This document shows positions 38,475 through 48,354 of a stretch of DNA of 56,368 bases, one piece after another. Every line of letters starts with the position of its first letter. Positions within the stretch are counted from its first letter, which is position 1. The translations under genes were made by a program, and so were the position numbers. Origin of the DNA: Spirochaetales bacterium (lineage in GTDB: Bacteria > Spirochaetota > Spirochaetia > DSM-16054 > Sediminispirochaetaceae); the NCBI GenBank assembly GCA_021767325.1, contig JAASTM010000001.1:1-56368 (forward strand), read 5' to 3'. Under the pieces are notes generated by a model. That model ran no database searches. It was not told the DNA's origin and worked only from the letters and a program-made list of their open reading frames with translations.

Positions 38475-38969
38475 ATGAAAGTGAGTGTAGCATTGCTGTG
38501 TGTGGCAGTCTTCATTTTTTGTTCAGTTGTTGGAATAGGTGCTGAAGAGCTCGTAGGCGCAATGGCTCCCGAGATCTCTGCACAAACATGGTTCAATACA
38601 GAGGACTTAACTCTTACCAAGCTAAGGGGCGGTGTGGTGGTTGTCGATTTTTGGGCTATCTGGTGTGGTCCCTGTGTGCGTGCGATACCCCACATACGGG
38701 AATTGAGTGAGAAATTCGACTCGATTACTTTTATCAGTCTTACCAATGAGAGGAATGAGACATCCAATATTGAGTCTTTTGTGGTAGAACATGATATGGA
38801 CTATCCCATTGGTACGGGCAGCAGGTCATTCAGCGATTATGGGGTATAGAGCATTCCGAATGTGTTCATCATCGGGCGGAAAGGCAAGGTCTTATGGCAG
38901 GGCCATCCCGTTAGTCCGAAATTCGAAGAGACTCTTTGTAGTGCAGTCGAGGGAGAAAGCGGGCAGTAG
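38475..38969 (+). pseudogene. TlpA-like thioredoxin-family gene with an in-frame TAG
   Basis: The frame starts MKVSVALLCVAVFIFCSVVG (signal peptide), continues with a thioredoxin fold containing WCGPC (63-67), and meets TAG at 38847-38849 after YGV. The same frame then reads SIPNVFIIGRKGKVLWQGHP and stops at 38967. The cis-Pro region of TlpA-type proteins normally reads Y-x-V-x-[GS]-I-P, so exactly one residue is replaced by the stop; a single change from CAG would do it. The product would lose its last 40 residues, including the cis-Pro. Either a recent pseudogene or a sequencing error. The family reduces disulfides in the periplasm. Confidence 0.75.
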
Positions 38970-39266
38970 TAGAAGCAGGGTATGAGCGTTGAGGTGTAGA
39001 GATCATGAACGATAACGCTATTTTCTATGGTGCCTCTATGAGAACATAAAGAAATACTTAAGCGGCGAGGCAGTTCCTAATTTATTTCATGTTTAAAGAA
39101 TCATAGAAGAATAAGTAGATTTTTATCAAATTTGTGTAAATTAGTGCAGTTTATCTCAAAATTAAGATTGATACAAATAACAATATAATTTTATACTCTA
39201 TCTAATTATCCTGCCAAATATATCAATATTGGTAATGTTATTGAAATACAGGTGAATGGGTGATTT
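38970..39266. other. A/T-rich gap before the glycosyltransferase cluster, no gene seen
   Basis: Base composition drops sharply at about 39040 and stays A/T-rich to 43890. No frame with a ribosome site, repeat or RNA gene is apparent. It marks the left edge of an imported segment. Confidence 0.55.
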
Positions 39267-40394
39267 ATGAATTATAAGAAAACTAATGTTGGCGTTTTCT
39301 CAATGGGACCATTATTTAAACATATAATTCATGGTGGTTCTCAAAGAACGTTATTAGCAATTTTAGATAATCTAAGTGAATATGCAAATGTTCAAGTTAT
39401 ATGTGCGCGTAGAGATGATAATTTCGAACCTTTTTATATTAATAACATCAAAGTATTTCCCATTTTACCGATGAAACAACCATTTCCGCATCCATATTCC
39501 GTTTCAATAGAAAAATTAGCAGAAATGATACATATAATGAAAGAATTTCTTTATAACAAAGATATTCTATACATTCACGACTCACAGTTTCTCTTTAAGT
39601 CAATATTTCCAAGTAGATTAAAGGTTGTTTGTGGAATCAGAGATTTAGTATATATGGAATCATTGATGGGCTTGTTGATATATGCTGGGTCGAAAGTCAT
39701 AGTACCGTCACACTATGTGAAAAATGAAATTATAAAAAACAAATTAGATGAAATAGGGATTGCTCCTAGCTTGATTAGTGTTAAGCCGCATGGAGTAGAT
39801 CTGAAAACTTTTTTTCCGAAAAAAGATAAGAAAAATAATAGTATAAAGAGAATACTATTTCCTCACAGAGCAGAATTTGAAAAAGGTTTATCAGATCTAT
39901 TGTATATAGCTGAATCATTAAAAGATTACCCAATAGTGATATCGATTGTAGAACATATTGATCCTTCAAGTAGCATAAACAAAGTAAGCCCAATAGCAGA
40001 ATATAAATCAAAACTATTAGATAAAGGCCTTGATAGTATTGTTGAGTTTATTCCCTGGTTAACATCTAAGGAATTACGTGATAAGTATAATTCTTCTGAT
40101 TTAACAATTTCTCTCTCTTATTATCCAGAAACCTTCGGTAATGTTATTTTTGAATCCTTAGCGTGTGGAACTCCAGTTATTTCATATAATTCTGGTGCAA
40201 TACCTGAGCTGACGCAGAAATTTAAAAATGTATTTATTGTTAATAGAGGGGATATAGATAGTATAGTCCGTAAAGTAAAATCTATATTGTTTGATGAAGA
40301 TACACTATATATTGAAGATGATCTTGAGTTGTTATCGAAAGAATGGAACAGTGAAAAATTGATACCCGAGATAGTAAAAGAGATATTGGATTAG
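39267..40394 (+). CDS. Glycosyltransferase family 4-type protein
   Basis: 375 aa of GT-B fold. The N-terminal domain has MGPLFKHIIHGGSQRTLL for acceptor binding. The C-terminal domain has LFPHRAEFEKGLSDLL and the donor-binding PETFGNVIFESLACGTPVI, the E-x7-E motif of family 4 enzymes. It should transfer a sugar from a nucleotide donor in the cytosol. The gene is markedly A/T-rich with codons unlike those of the accessory region to its left. The next gene starts 28 bases later. Acceptor and donor cannot be read from sequence. Confidence 0.85.
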   Translation: MNYKKTNVGVFSMGPLFKHIIHGGSQRTLLAILDNLSEYANVQVICARRDDNFEPFYINNIKVFPILPMKQPFPHPYSVSIEKLAEMIHIMKEFLYNKDILYIHDSQFLFKSIFPSRLKVVCGIRDLVYMESLMGLLIYAGSKVIVPSHYVKNEIIKNKLDEIGIAPSLISVKPHGVDLKTFFPKKDKKNNSIKRILFPHRAEFEKGLSDLLYIAESLKDYPIVISIVEHIDPSSSINKVSPIAEYKSKLLDKGLDSIVEFIPWLTSKELRDKYNSSDLTISLSYYPETFGNVIFESLACGTPVISYNSGAIPELTQKFKNVFIVNRGDIDSIVRKVKSILFDEDTLYIEDDLELLSKEWNSEKLIPEIVKEILD

Positions 40395-40422
40395 CTTGGG
40401 TATTGTTGGGAAAAGGGAAAAT

Positions 40423-41568
40423 ATGAAGATTCTATTTATTGCACCAGAGCTACCTCCCTTTATCGGCGGTATGGAAAGTCATGGTATTGAATTTTGTAAT
40501 TGGCTACATATGAAAAAAAAGAAATATATTGTTTTGACTTTAAATCCTGATGAAGTAGAGTTTGAGAATTTGCACAAGGATGGCAGCCTAATAGAAACTC
40601 ATGATATCAAAAAAATTTTAAATGGTGAAATTGATCATGATCTTTTTGAAATTCAGAATATAATTTTTGCTTTCAAACCAAATTTGATATTCTTTAATTC
40701 TATAGGTTACTTAGAAATATTAAAAACACTTGAAATTAGTAAAAAAACTAAAGTATTTGTAAGAAGCGGTGGAAATGATTTAGCAGGAGGTTGGCTTGGA
40801 ATATTACCTGTAGAAAAACATAGTCAATCCTTAGAGGAACGGAAAAAAAATATTAAAGAAACAGTTAATCGATATATCTCATATTTAGTGGTAAATTCTG
40901 AATATTCACTAAGTGTCGCTACAATGATGGGCATAGATGAACGTAAAATTGTTAAAATTGTAGGTGGAGTTGATACAAAGAGATTTTATCCATCTCAACT
41001 TAAGAAAAAACAGATGCTTTTTGTGGGTAGATTTGTTAAATTTAAAGGTGTTGATAAAATTGTAGAAGTTTTTTATGAATCAAAATTGTTTATGAAGGGA
41101 TGGAATCTACTTCTAGTTGGATTTGGTCCAATGTCAAATAAAATAAAAGAAAAAATATTAAATTTAGATATGAATGAGCATATTCAAATTGTAGATGGTG
41201 TGCCTTATGATAAAATACACAGTTATTTTAATAATTCTCAGATATTTTTACATCTACCAATTTATCAAAAAAAAGTAGAAGAAAATGAAATTTGGTATCA
41301 TACTGAAACTATGGGAAGAGCTTTGTGTGAGGCATTGGCTTCTGGTCTTGCTGTATTTTCACATGATGTGGGAGGAGTCAGTGAGGTAGTAGATAAAGCA
41401 GGAATAGTTACAATGATATCAAGTATCCGTGAATATTCTGAAGAACTAAAAAGGCTAGCAAATGATGAAAATGTTTTGAGAAAGCTTCAGCTGCTATCGC
41501 GAAAAAGAGCAGTTGAAAAATTTGATTGGGAAGTAGTTTTTCGAAAATATATGGAATTGTTGGAATGA
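40423..41568 (+). CDS. Glycosyltransferase family 4-type protein
   Basis: 381 aa from ATG 40423, which has AAAAGGGA upstream; a TTG at 40396 is possible but worse. Begins MKILFIAPELPPFIGGMESH, a typical family 4 start with the glycine loop. The C-terminal domain has LFVGRFVKFKGVDKIVEVF and ETMGRALCEALASGLAVF, an E-x7-E donor-binding motif. A/T-rich like its neighbours. It overlaps the radical SAM gene by 4 bases, so the three genes are one operon. Confidence 0.87.
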   Translation: MKILFIAPELPPFIGGMESHGIEFCNWLHMKKKKYIVLTLNPDEVEFENLHKDGSLIETHDIKKILNGEIDHDLFEIQNIIFAFKPNLIFFNSIGYLEILKTLEISKKTKVFVRSGGNDLAGGWLGILPVEKHSQSLEERKKNIKETVNRYISYLVVNSEYSLSVATMMGIDERKIVKIVGGVDTKRFYPSQLKKKQMLFVGRFVKFKGVDKIVEVFYESKLFMKGWNLLLVGFGPMSNKIKEKILNLDMNEHIQIVDGVPYDKIHSYFNNSQIFLHLPIYQKKVEENEIWYHTETMGRALCEALASGLAVFSHDVGGVSEVVDKAGIVTMISSIREYSEELKRLANDENVLRKLQLLSRKRAVEKFDWEVVFRKYMELLE

Positions 41569-43139
41569 AAAAGAAAAGCGTACTATTGATAAGTCCTGTG
41601 GCAGATAACAGTATAGCAAATAACAGTGATTCATTAAAAACACAAGAGAGAGATCCTCATATGGGTCTTTTTTCTATTTATTCTTGGCTATTAAGCAAAG
41701 GCATCCATTGTAATTGGGTCGATCTAAATGTTCAAAAAGATTCATACAAGTTATTACACGAATATGCAAAGACATCAGTAGTTGCAGGTATTACGTGTAT
41801 GACAACAGAAATAAAATCTGCATTGATTGTATCTAAAAAATTGAAGGAATTGAATCCTGAAATAGTTGTTGTTTGGGGAGGAATTCATCCCAGCTTATTT
41901 CCTGAACAGGTAGTGAATTGTAGAGATGTTGATTATGCTTGTGTTGGAGATGGGGAAGAGACAATAGAATACCTGTTTAAAGCTTTAGTTGCAAAAAAAG
42001 ACTTAAGTGATGTTCCTAATTTGGTATATCGAAAGCCAGAAAATAGCGAAATTATCAATAATTTCAGAAAAACTCGAGCGTCTTTTGATTATGATCCTTT
42101 TCCTGCCTATAAAGAGGTGCAGATGGAGCAATATGTTCAACGGGGATATAAGGGAGAAGAGACAAAAACTTTTCCTGTAATAACAGGTATTGGTTGTCCC
42201 TATAGTTGTTCGTTTTGCATTGATCCTTTAATGAGAAGAATTATGAGTCAGACAAAAGCATATATCGCTAAATCTGCAGAAAAGATATTTGAAGAAGTTG
42301 AATACTTAGTAAATGAATATAGTGTGGAATACATCAGATTTAGAGATGAATTGTTTTTTACAGATAGATCAAGAATAGAAAAACTTCTCAGCTTTCTCGA
42401 AAAGAAAAAAATCAAATTCTCATGGAGGGCCAATTGCCGTATAGATTTGATAGGAACAAAAACTTTACCTGTGTCTCTTTTAGAGCGTTGTGTTAGAAAC
42501 GGATTGATTGATATTAATTTTGGCATAGAATCGGGTTCGGATAGAATCTTATCGATACTGAATAAGGATTTAACAGTTAATCAGATTAAAAAAGGTATTG
42601 CATTAGTTGAGAAGATGAATATAACTACTGGATATTCATTTATGGTTGGTATACCTGGTGAAACATATGCAGATTTAATTAAAACGCATGAACTGCTAAA
42701 CTGGATAAGATGTAATTATAGTAATGTCGTTATTTATGGACCACAACTATATAGACCTTACCCTGGCAGCCGATTATTTGAGTCCTGCGAAAGGTATGGG
42801 TTGAAAGTGCCTAATACTTTAGTTCAATGGGATGATTTCTTATACAACAAGTCTGAAGATGGTGAAAGATATAATTTTGTGGGAGGATACATACAAAGAG
42901 ATAAACTTCCATGGATAAAGGAAGATATGACCTCGATTCTGAATTATATTCTACGAGTTGGTCCAGTTCAGTTATCTCAAGCACCAGAGTTAAATAATGT
43001 TATAATTGAGATGGCATATAAAAGGCAAGAGATGAACTTTTGGGATAATATCTTTGAGGATAACATATTGCAACTAACTAAGGGACAGATAAAAAATAAT
43101 ATGAAAATTGTAGAAGTAAATGGAAGATATTATCAATAG
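41565..43139 (+). CDS. B12-binding-domain radical SAM protein
   Basis: 524 aa from ATG 41565. An N-terminal cobalamin-binding-type domain (to about 150; VVWGGIHPSLFPEQV and CVGDGEETIEYL) is followed by the radical SAM core with GIGCPYSCSFCID (three Cys of the C-x3-C-x2-C cluster motif), IRFRDELFFT and DINFGIESGSD, then a C-terminal helical part. Class B methyltransferases and sugar or lipid-modifying enzymes share this layout. With two glycosyltransferases and a deacetylase next to it, it likely modifies a sugar or antibiotic-like glycoconjugate. Confidence 0.87.
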   Translation: MKKKSVLLISPVADNSIANNSDSLKTQERDPHMGLFSIYSWLLSKGIHCNWVDLNVQKDSYKLLHEYAKTSVVAGITCMTTEIKSALIVSKKLKELNPEIVVVWGGIHPSLFPEQVVNCRDVDYACVGDGEETIEYLFKALVAKKDLSDVPNLVYRKPENSEIINNFRKTRASFDYDPFPAYKEVQMEQYVQRGYKGEETKTFPVITGIGCPYSCSFCIDPLMRRIMSQTKAYIAKSAEKIFEEVEYLVNEYSVEYIRFRDELFFTDRSRIEKLLSFLEKKKIKFSWRANCRIDLIGTKTLPVSLLERCVRNGLIDINFGIESGSDRILSILNKDLTVNQIKKGIALVEKMNITTGYSFMVGIPGETYADLIKTHELLNWIRCNYSNVVIYGPQLYRPYPGSRLFESCERYGLKVPNTLVQWDDFLYNKSEDGERYNFVGGYIQRDKLPWIKEDMTSILNYILRVGPVQLSQAPELNNVIIEMAYKRQEMNFWDNIFEDNILQLTKGQIKNNMKIVEVNGRYYQ

Positions 43140-43890
43140 ATTATTAACTGATCCCGTTTTGTTTGTTGTTCCTCATCCAGATGATGAGGTAATTGGATGT
43201 GGAGCATTGATTTATAATAGGGCACGCTTGAAGTCAAAATCAGCCTTCCTTTACTTAACAAGTGGTGCGCCTCCTACATCGATGATGACCCCTGAATTTA
43301 GAAAGCAATATCGAAATTATACTACATATAAAACTATTCGATTATATGAACGAGATGTTGCACTAACATCACTTGGAGTTAATACAGAAGATATTACAGA
43401 TTGTGATTATCCATCGCGCACCTTACTTTATGATATAAAAAATGTGAAGAATAAAATTAAAAAAATAGCTGAACAAAAAGGAATTCGTATTATCCTTGTT
43501 CCTCCGTATGAAGGAGGTCATCCTGATCACGATGTAGCCAATTTTATTGGTTGCAGATTGAGTGAAGAAGACCGGTTTGATTTATTTGAATATGCACTAT
43601 ATCACGCAGAAGAAAATGGTAATGCTGTTTCTCAGAGGTTCGTAAAGGAAGTTAATCAAATATATTTTTATTATTCCTTCGAAAATTGGTGTGCAAAGAG
43701 TATTGCAATCAAGGCTTTTGAATCACAGTTGTTTATGCTTGAATCAATGAGCAAATATATGCCAGAGCAGTATAGAAAATTATTTAGATACAATTACCAA
43801 CAAAAACCAAATAACGGCTTAGTCTTATATGAAAATTACAAATGGAATATTGATAGTGGTGATCTGATAAAAAAGTTTTTGGAATACTAA
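43120..43890 (+). CDS. PIG-L/LmbE-family deacetylase
   Basis: 256 aa. The family signature PHPDDEVIGCG is at about 19-29 and supplies His-Pro-Asp-Asp for zinc; the third ligand is in GGHPDHDVANF near 143. Enzymes of this family remove N-acetyl groups from GlcNAc-linked substrates in glycolipids, mycothiol-like thiols and antibiotics. The start lies inside the end of the radical SAM gene (20 bases), so it belongs to the same A/T-rich operon. It converges with the HEPN-NACHT gene. Confidence 0.9.
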   Translation: MEDIINRLLTDPVLFVVPHPDDEVIGCGALIYNRARLKSKSAFLYLTSGAPPTSMMTPEFRKQYRNYTTYKTIRLYERDVALTSLGVNTEDITDCDYPSRTLLYDIKNVKNKIKKIAEQKGIRIILVPPYEGGHPDHDVANFIGCRLSEEDRFDLFEYALYHAEENGNAVSQRFVKEVNQIYFYYSFENWCAKSIAIKAFESQLFMLESMSKYMPEQYRKLFRYNYQQKPNNGLVLYENYKWNIDSGDLIKKFLEY

Positions 43891-43942
43891 TTTGTACAGT
43901 TGTACTGTTCAGTGATGGTATTCCAGGCCTCCAACTCTTACC

Positions 43943-46900
43943 TCAATCTTTGAATATATCAAAGAAGTTCCGCCCGAGGCCTCGCAACAGCGCCGACATT
44001 TTCTTCTCCGTGAGCACGAGTCTGCAGAAATCCTGCCACTCGCCTCGCAGGCCGTCCTTCTTTCCCGCCGGCTCTGATAGAAGTGAAACGTATTTATAAG
44101 TGCCTCTCATCGAAAGCAGTGTTCCCATATCCTCGGACGGGAACTGTTTTCCCAGTCTTCGTCTAAAATCCTGTGAAATCATTCTCGGCAGTGAGTCTAC
44201 AAAACTGTCGATCTCGAATCTGTGATAAAAGCGCATGCGTGCGAGTATCTTCACTATGTAGTCCGTGCTGGCTTTGTCGAGCTTGTCGAAGTGACGCAGA
44301 TACTGTCGTATTCCGAAATAGGTTGCTTCCCTGTAAATGGTACTCATAGTTCCATATTCGATAGCAAAGACTTCACACCAGCGTAAAATAACATCGGAGA
44401 GGTCTTTTTTTACAGGATCTTGGTCGATCCTATCGGATTCGGTTGTACACACATAATCGATCAATTCTCTAAGAATCGGTTGCTCCGGGTCGCTACGGTT
44501 CTCAACAAGAAAATTTAGCCCGGGCAGAGACCTGTATTCGTGGACCAGGTGAAAGCGTGCCCCCTTCCGATAAAAATAGTGACGTATAATCTCTTCGGCT
44601 CTTTCGCACCAGTGTTCCCCGAGTTGCTCCCTTCCAGTAAGTCTTTTTCCCATGTCGATCAGGTGAAGCCCGGTTAAGATGTCTTGGTTGAATACAAAAT
44701 CATGGTTTTTCCACATATCCCAGTAGCGGTAAGCAGACTCAATACTGGGTTCCCCATTTATTATAGCTCTGCTTGTGAAGGCCGAACCGAGCGGAAGAAA
44801 CAGGAATCCGTGCTCGGGTTTGATCTGCTCGGGACTCAGATGCTCGAGGGTGAGCTCCTCGAGCTCGCTATCTGAACCTTCAGCCGGGTCGATCAGGTCA
44901 ACTACACGCAGAAGACTTTTGATAAATGGGGGCCTCTTTCGCACGATTTTACGGGATTGACTTATCTCATAGAGATTTTCAGGATTGTAATCCTCCGGGA
45001 GCTTGCCAAGGAAAGAGCTGATAATTGGCGGTAGGAACCAGAGCGCAATTTTCGTTCCCCAGGCACGCTGCAAGATTTTCTTCACCTGATCATAAAGAAA
45101 TTTGTTTACTTCTTTTTTATCCTCAGGATCGAAGTAGACCGCCAGTGCACTTCCAATAAAGGGTTTGAGTCGGGAGGGAATCGGTACCCGAAATCGAAGA
45201 CTGTTCTCTGACAGTGTACTCAGAATCTGCATACCGAGTTCGGGTGTACGTCGGGTGATGCGATAGACTCCACCGATGCCCAGCATTAGTACACTCTCAC
45301 TCTTATGCCGGCACAAGCTTACTATGATCTGGCGGATCCTGTCGTGCAATTTCTCATTTGTCGAAACCTCTGTGAGGACATCGACGATGAGCTGGAGAGC
45401 GAGCGTTCGGTTTTGATCAAGCCCTTCATGTTCGATTCGAGCTAATTCCCTGTCTGATACACTTTCGAGAAACAACATAAATGCTTCGGGAGATGTTCTG
45501 CCGAATACACCAAGACACTGTACCGTCATTGTGGCTAAGGATGGACTTAGGTTTTTAAGGAATTCGGTGAAGAGAAACGATACCTCTTCAAATCTTCGTG
45601 CTACAAGAGAGTGTATTATTATATACCGAGCTGTCAGCAGCTCTTCTGATGCGAACACGATATTTGATATCGCATTGATATCAATTGGGAGAATCTCATC
45701 TCCGTTCACTATCTTCTCGGCTGTACTATAAATACTATCATCGAGGGAGTTTTTCTGAAGGTCTACATTCCAAGTCAAAATGCGTTTTTTTATTCCCTCA
45801 AGGTCTCCTTGGTAGTTTGGGTGAAAAACCATGTATTCACCGAAGGTGTCGTGAAAGACGCGAAAGACTGCTCTTCCCTTTTCATCTTTTTCACGGGTGA
45901 TGACTTCGGCACATAAATTAACCAGATTTTCAGTACAAATGGTGTCATTAATGCCGAGTATTTTTCCGATGGTCTCTATGCTCAGATTCTCTCGTGCAAT
46001 TGACAGGAGGAGTAGCACTTGCAGTGTTTTGCTGTCTTGAGCAAAGATGTGATGTATTGTGCTTTCATACACCTCATGGATCGTCTCTGGAATCGTATCC
46101 GGTCTGTTGAGCTCCTTGCTGCCTTCACGAAGCTGAGCGATGAGGAGCGTGAGATACAAGGGGTTTCCTTCGGATTTTTCGATGACTTTTTTTACATATG
46201 ATTCGTCGAGGTCGTATTTGCTCACCGACTCGTAAAGATACTCGCGTATTTCTCCTTCGGAAAGACCTCCTATAGAAAGTTTTCTCCTTTTCTGGCGATC
46301 AAGAGAGTGATAAAACTCATCGATTTCTCTTCTCGGTCTCGAAGTGAATATGAAATAGGTATTCTCTGGTAAGCCGGTTTTCTTAATAATATGAAGTATA
46401 TTCGCTCCAGAGTTTTCCTCTCCGTTGACCGATAAGGTTTCGTCTAGACCGTCTATAAGAAAAATCAACTTCTCATTCGATTGTGAGAGGATACGTGCGG
46501 CTGCCTTCATATTTTCGGTGAATTTATCCTGCAGCTCTTCATTGTCACCTTTTGCCCTGAATTTCTTGTGCTGAATATGTGCCAGCATGTTCTGCATGAC
46601 GGTGAGAAACTTATGCGGCAGAGTGCTTGCATCGTTTCGCTGAATAAAGTAGGGCAGCACTCGCATCTGATTCAGGATTTTACCCGGATGTTCTATGACT
46701 GGGGTATTATGTTCGGTAGTTTTACCTGGAGTGGAGAACTCAAAAAGCGATTCGATGAGCTGTTTTCTGTTGAGTACTGCGGCAATGGAGCTCTTGCCGG
46801 TGCCGGGCAGTCCTTCGATCAGAAGGTATCCCGCTTTGTGTGTGTCTATCCAGCGCAGTATGTGGGAGATTGTGTTCTGGCGGCCAACGAAATTTTGTGT

Positions 46901-47920
46901 CTTATCCTCAATGAAGTTGTTTGCCTGCCGTTCTATCTCTCTTGAACGCCAATCGGCGAGTGGGAAATACTCTACAAAGCGTGAGTATGTCTCACGGTCA
47001 AAGAAATGCCATGCATTTTCGTAGCTGAGATAGTGAATGGTCTCTCTATGTTTTTGGTCGTTATAAAATACGAGTCGTACCTCTTCATCGACACTATTCT
47101 TTTCTGAATGACACCTTAATAGAGGTGAAATCTTAAGGACTTCAGCTTTCTGTGGATGGTGGAGTAGCACCTCGCCGGTTTCGAACCGTGCCGGCTCTCC
47201 GCTCTTTTCGGGATATAGCCCCATGGCGCGATACAGAGTGTTCCCCTTCTGAAAGCAGAGGTGGTACCGGGTAAGAAATTTCGCTCCCGAAAGGAGGCGC
47301 AGTAGATCCGGGAGTCGGGACATAACGTGGTGTTCACTCGCTAACTCGTCGGGAGTCGAGCTGTGGGCAATAAAATTTCGCAGACCTAAAAGGGTATCTG
47401 CCTTGTTCTTAATGTAGTAGTTATAGTAGTCGACAACTTCAGGAATAAAAGGGGAGTCTTTCCATGAGATCATCTCCGCAGTGGCTACTCTCGTGTAATC
47501 AATCCAGTTGCTCAGTAGGGGCACCTTCAATGTCCTGACAAATAGCTCTCGCATGTCGCTCGTCAATCGCTCTTTTTCGAGAATATCGGAGATCATGATG
47601 GACGCGATGTATTTGATGAGCACTTCGAAGGAGTCTATGAGGCGATGCAGACGTCGGTACTTCGCATCGACAGATTCGCACAGCATCATATGTACTGCAG
47701 CTATTATTGGGTAAGGCCACTTGCCAGCTGCATGTTCAGTCGTATCACCTAAGAGTGACTGTTTCTGTTCATTGATGAGTGTGTGCAGGCTTGCTGAATC
47801 ATTTACCCTATGAGGTGGGAGTATATTCTCAGCTTCCTTCTTATACATGCGGCTATCGAGTCCCATAAAGTCGGCAATAACGATTCTTTGAAGGAGCCAC
47901 AGCTCTTCACTTTCTTTCAT
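43943..47920 (-). CDS. HEPN-NACHT-type STAND NTPase with helical repeats
   Basis: 1325 aa. The first 250 residues are helical and contain LRNFIAHS with R181 and H186 in the R-x4-H spacing, an R-N-x-x-x-H pattern typical of HEPN ribonucleases. A NACHT/STAND NTPase follows with LIEGLPGTGKSS near 366-377, LIFLIDGLDET near 483 and FTSRPRRE. The rest is helical and repeat-like (HEAT/ARM-like). This order, effector-NTPase-sensor repeats, is that of bacterial NLR-like defence proteins. Base composition is less A/T-rich than the adjoining sugar cluster. It stands alone with its own promoter on the minus strand. Confidence 0.82.
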   Translation of the reverse strand: MKESEELWLLQRIVIADFMGLDSRMYKKEAENILPPHRVNDSASLHTLINEQKQSLLGDTTEHAAGKWPYPIIAAVHMMLCESVDAKYRRLHRLIDSFEVLIKYIASIMISDILEKERLTSDMRELFVRTLKVPLLSNWIDYTRVATAEMISWKDSPFIPEVVDYYNYYIKNKADTLLGLRNFIAHSSTPDELASEHHVMSRLPDLLRLLSGAKFLTRYHLCFQKGNTLYRAMGLYPEKSGEPARFETGEVLLHHPQKAEVLKISPLLRCHSEKNSVDEEVRLVFYNDQKHRETIHYLSYENAWHFFDRETYSRFVEYFPLADWRSREIERQANNFIEDKTQNFVGRQNTISHILRWIDTHKAGYLLIEGLPGTGKSSIAAVLNRKQLIESLFEFSTPGKTTEHNTPVIEHPGKILNQMRVLPYFIQRNDASTLPHKFLTVMQNMLAHIQHKKFRAKGDNEELQDKFTENMKAAARILSQSNEKLIFLIDGLDETLSVNGEENSGANILHIIKKTGLPENTYFIFTSRPRREIDEFYHSLDRQKRRKLSIGGLSEGEIREYLYESVSKYDLDESYVKKVIEKSEGNPLYLTLLIAQLREGSKELNRPDTIPETIHEVYESTIHHIFAQDSKTLQVLLLLSIARENLSIETIGKILGINDTICTENLVNLCAEVITREKDEKGRAVFRVFHDTFGEYMVFHPNYQGDLEGIKKRILTWNVDLQKNSLDDSIYSTAEKIVNGDEILPIDINAISNIVFASEELLTARYIIIHSLVARRFEEVSFLFTEFLKNLSPSLATMTVQCLGVFGRTSPEAFMLFLESVSDRELARIEHEGLDQNRTLALQLIVDVLTEVSTNEKLHDRIRQIIVSLCRHKSESVLMLGIGGVYRITRRTPELGMQILSTLSENSLRFRVPIPSRLKPFIGSALAVYFDPEDKKEVNKFLYDQVKKILQRAWGTKIALWFLPPIISSFLGKLPEDYNPENLYEISQSRKIVRKRPPFIKSLLRVVDLIDPAEGSDSELEELTLEHLSPEQIKPEHGFLFLPLGSAFTSRAIINGEPSIESAYRYWDMWKNHDFVFNQDILTGLHLIDMGKRLTGREQLGEHWCERAEEIIRHYFYRKGARFHLVHEYRSLPGLNFLVENRSDPEQPILRELIDYVCTTESDRIDQDPVKKDLSDVILRWCEVFAIEYGTMSTIYREATYFGIRQYLRHFDKLDKASTDYIVKILARMRFYHRFEIDSFVDSLPRMISQDFRRRLGKQFPSEDMGTLLSMRGTYKYVSLLSEPAGKKDGLRGEWQDFCRLVLTEKKMSALLRGLGRNFFDIFKD

Positions 47921-47959
47921 TAGACTGTCCTTATTGCTTTTCGCTTTGAGCTTGACTTG

Positions 47960-47988
47960 ATGCTACTGTATTCGTGTTCATGATTCAA
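47960..47988 (-). promoter_or_regulatory. Sigma-70-like promoter for the HEPN-NACHT gene
   Basis: On the minus strand TTGAAT (47988-47983) and TAGCAT (47965-47960) are 17 bases apart. The start codon is 40 bases downstream at 47920, with AAGGACA as a ribosome site. Confidence 0.4.
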
Positions 47989-48354
47989 CTAAAAAAAGAA
48001 TAATTACGAATCTCCCGAGTATTCTCCCTTTCCCTGAAATTTTTTGGTTTGATGGATTTTTATGTTAGTATAATAAAAATATATGGCCTGTATGAGTATA
48101 AGATCCGTTGCATTCAGCTGGATCTCGCATCCGAACGAAGGCTGGTAGAAGAGTTCTTGGCCGGACGGCAGCTCAAACTGGAACCCTATGAGGTTGTGCA
48201 GTTCTATTAGCGGCCACCCTTTTTCTTGATTCACTCGGAATGGATGAGCTATAGATAACAGAGCAAATCTCCCCCCTTAAAAATTCCTTTCAGCCTCACT
48301 GTGGCGTGATAAAATGATTAATGAGAGAAGCCTTTTTATATGGGGGGTAGGGAA
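47989..48354. other. Gap between the HEPN-NACHT promoter and the MTA phosphorylase gene
   Basis: Contains the 52-codon remnant listed separately, an A/T-rich half and a G/C-rich half. A C-run with CCCCCCTTAAAAA at about 48272-48284 and GATAAAAT near 48307 could belong to a promoter for the next gene, but no convincing -35/-10 pair is seen. Confidence 0.35.
48052..48210 (+). pseudogene. 52-codon fragment, probably the 3' end of a lost gene
   Basis: The frame reads MDFYVSIIKIYGLYEYKIRC then a gene-like end, LASERRLVEEFLAGRQLKLEPYEVVQF. The last 35 codons have the composition and codon use of the G/C-rich chromosome, while the first 15 are A/T-rich and have no ribosome site. This looks like the 3' end of a chromosomal gene cut by an insertion on its left, marking the right edge of the imported block. 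Confidence 0.4.

Noticed and set aside
38847..38849. TAG in the TlpA-like gene as programmed readthrough or an unusual amino acid
   Set aside because: No nearby recoding signal or special tRNA is visible, and a single CAG to TAG change explains it.
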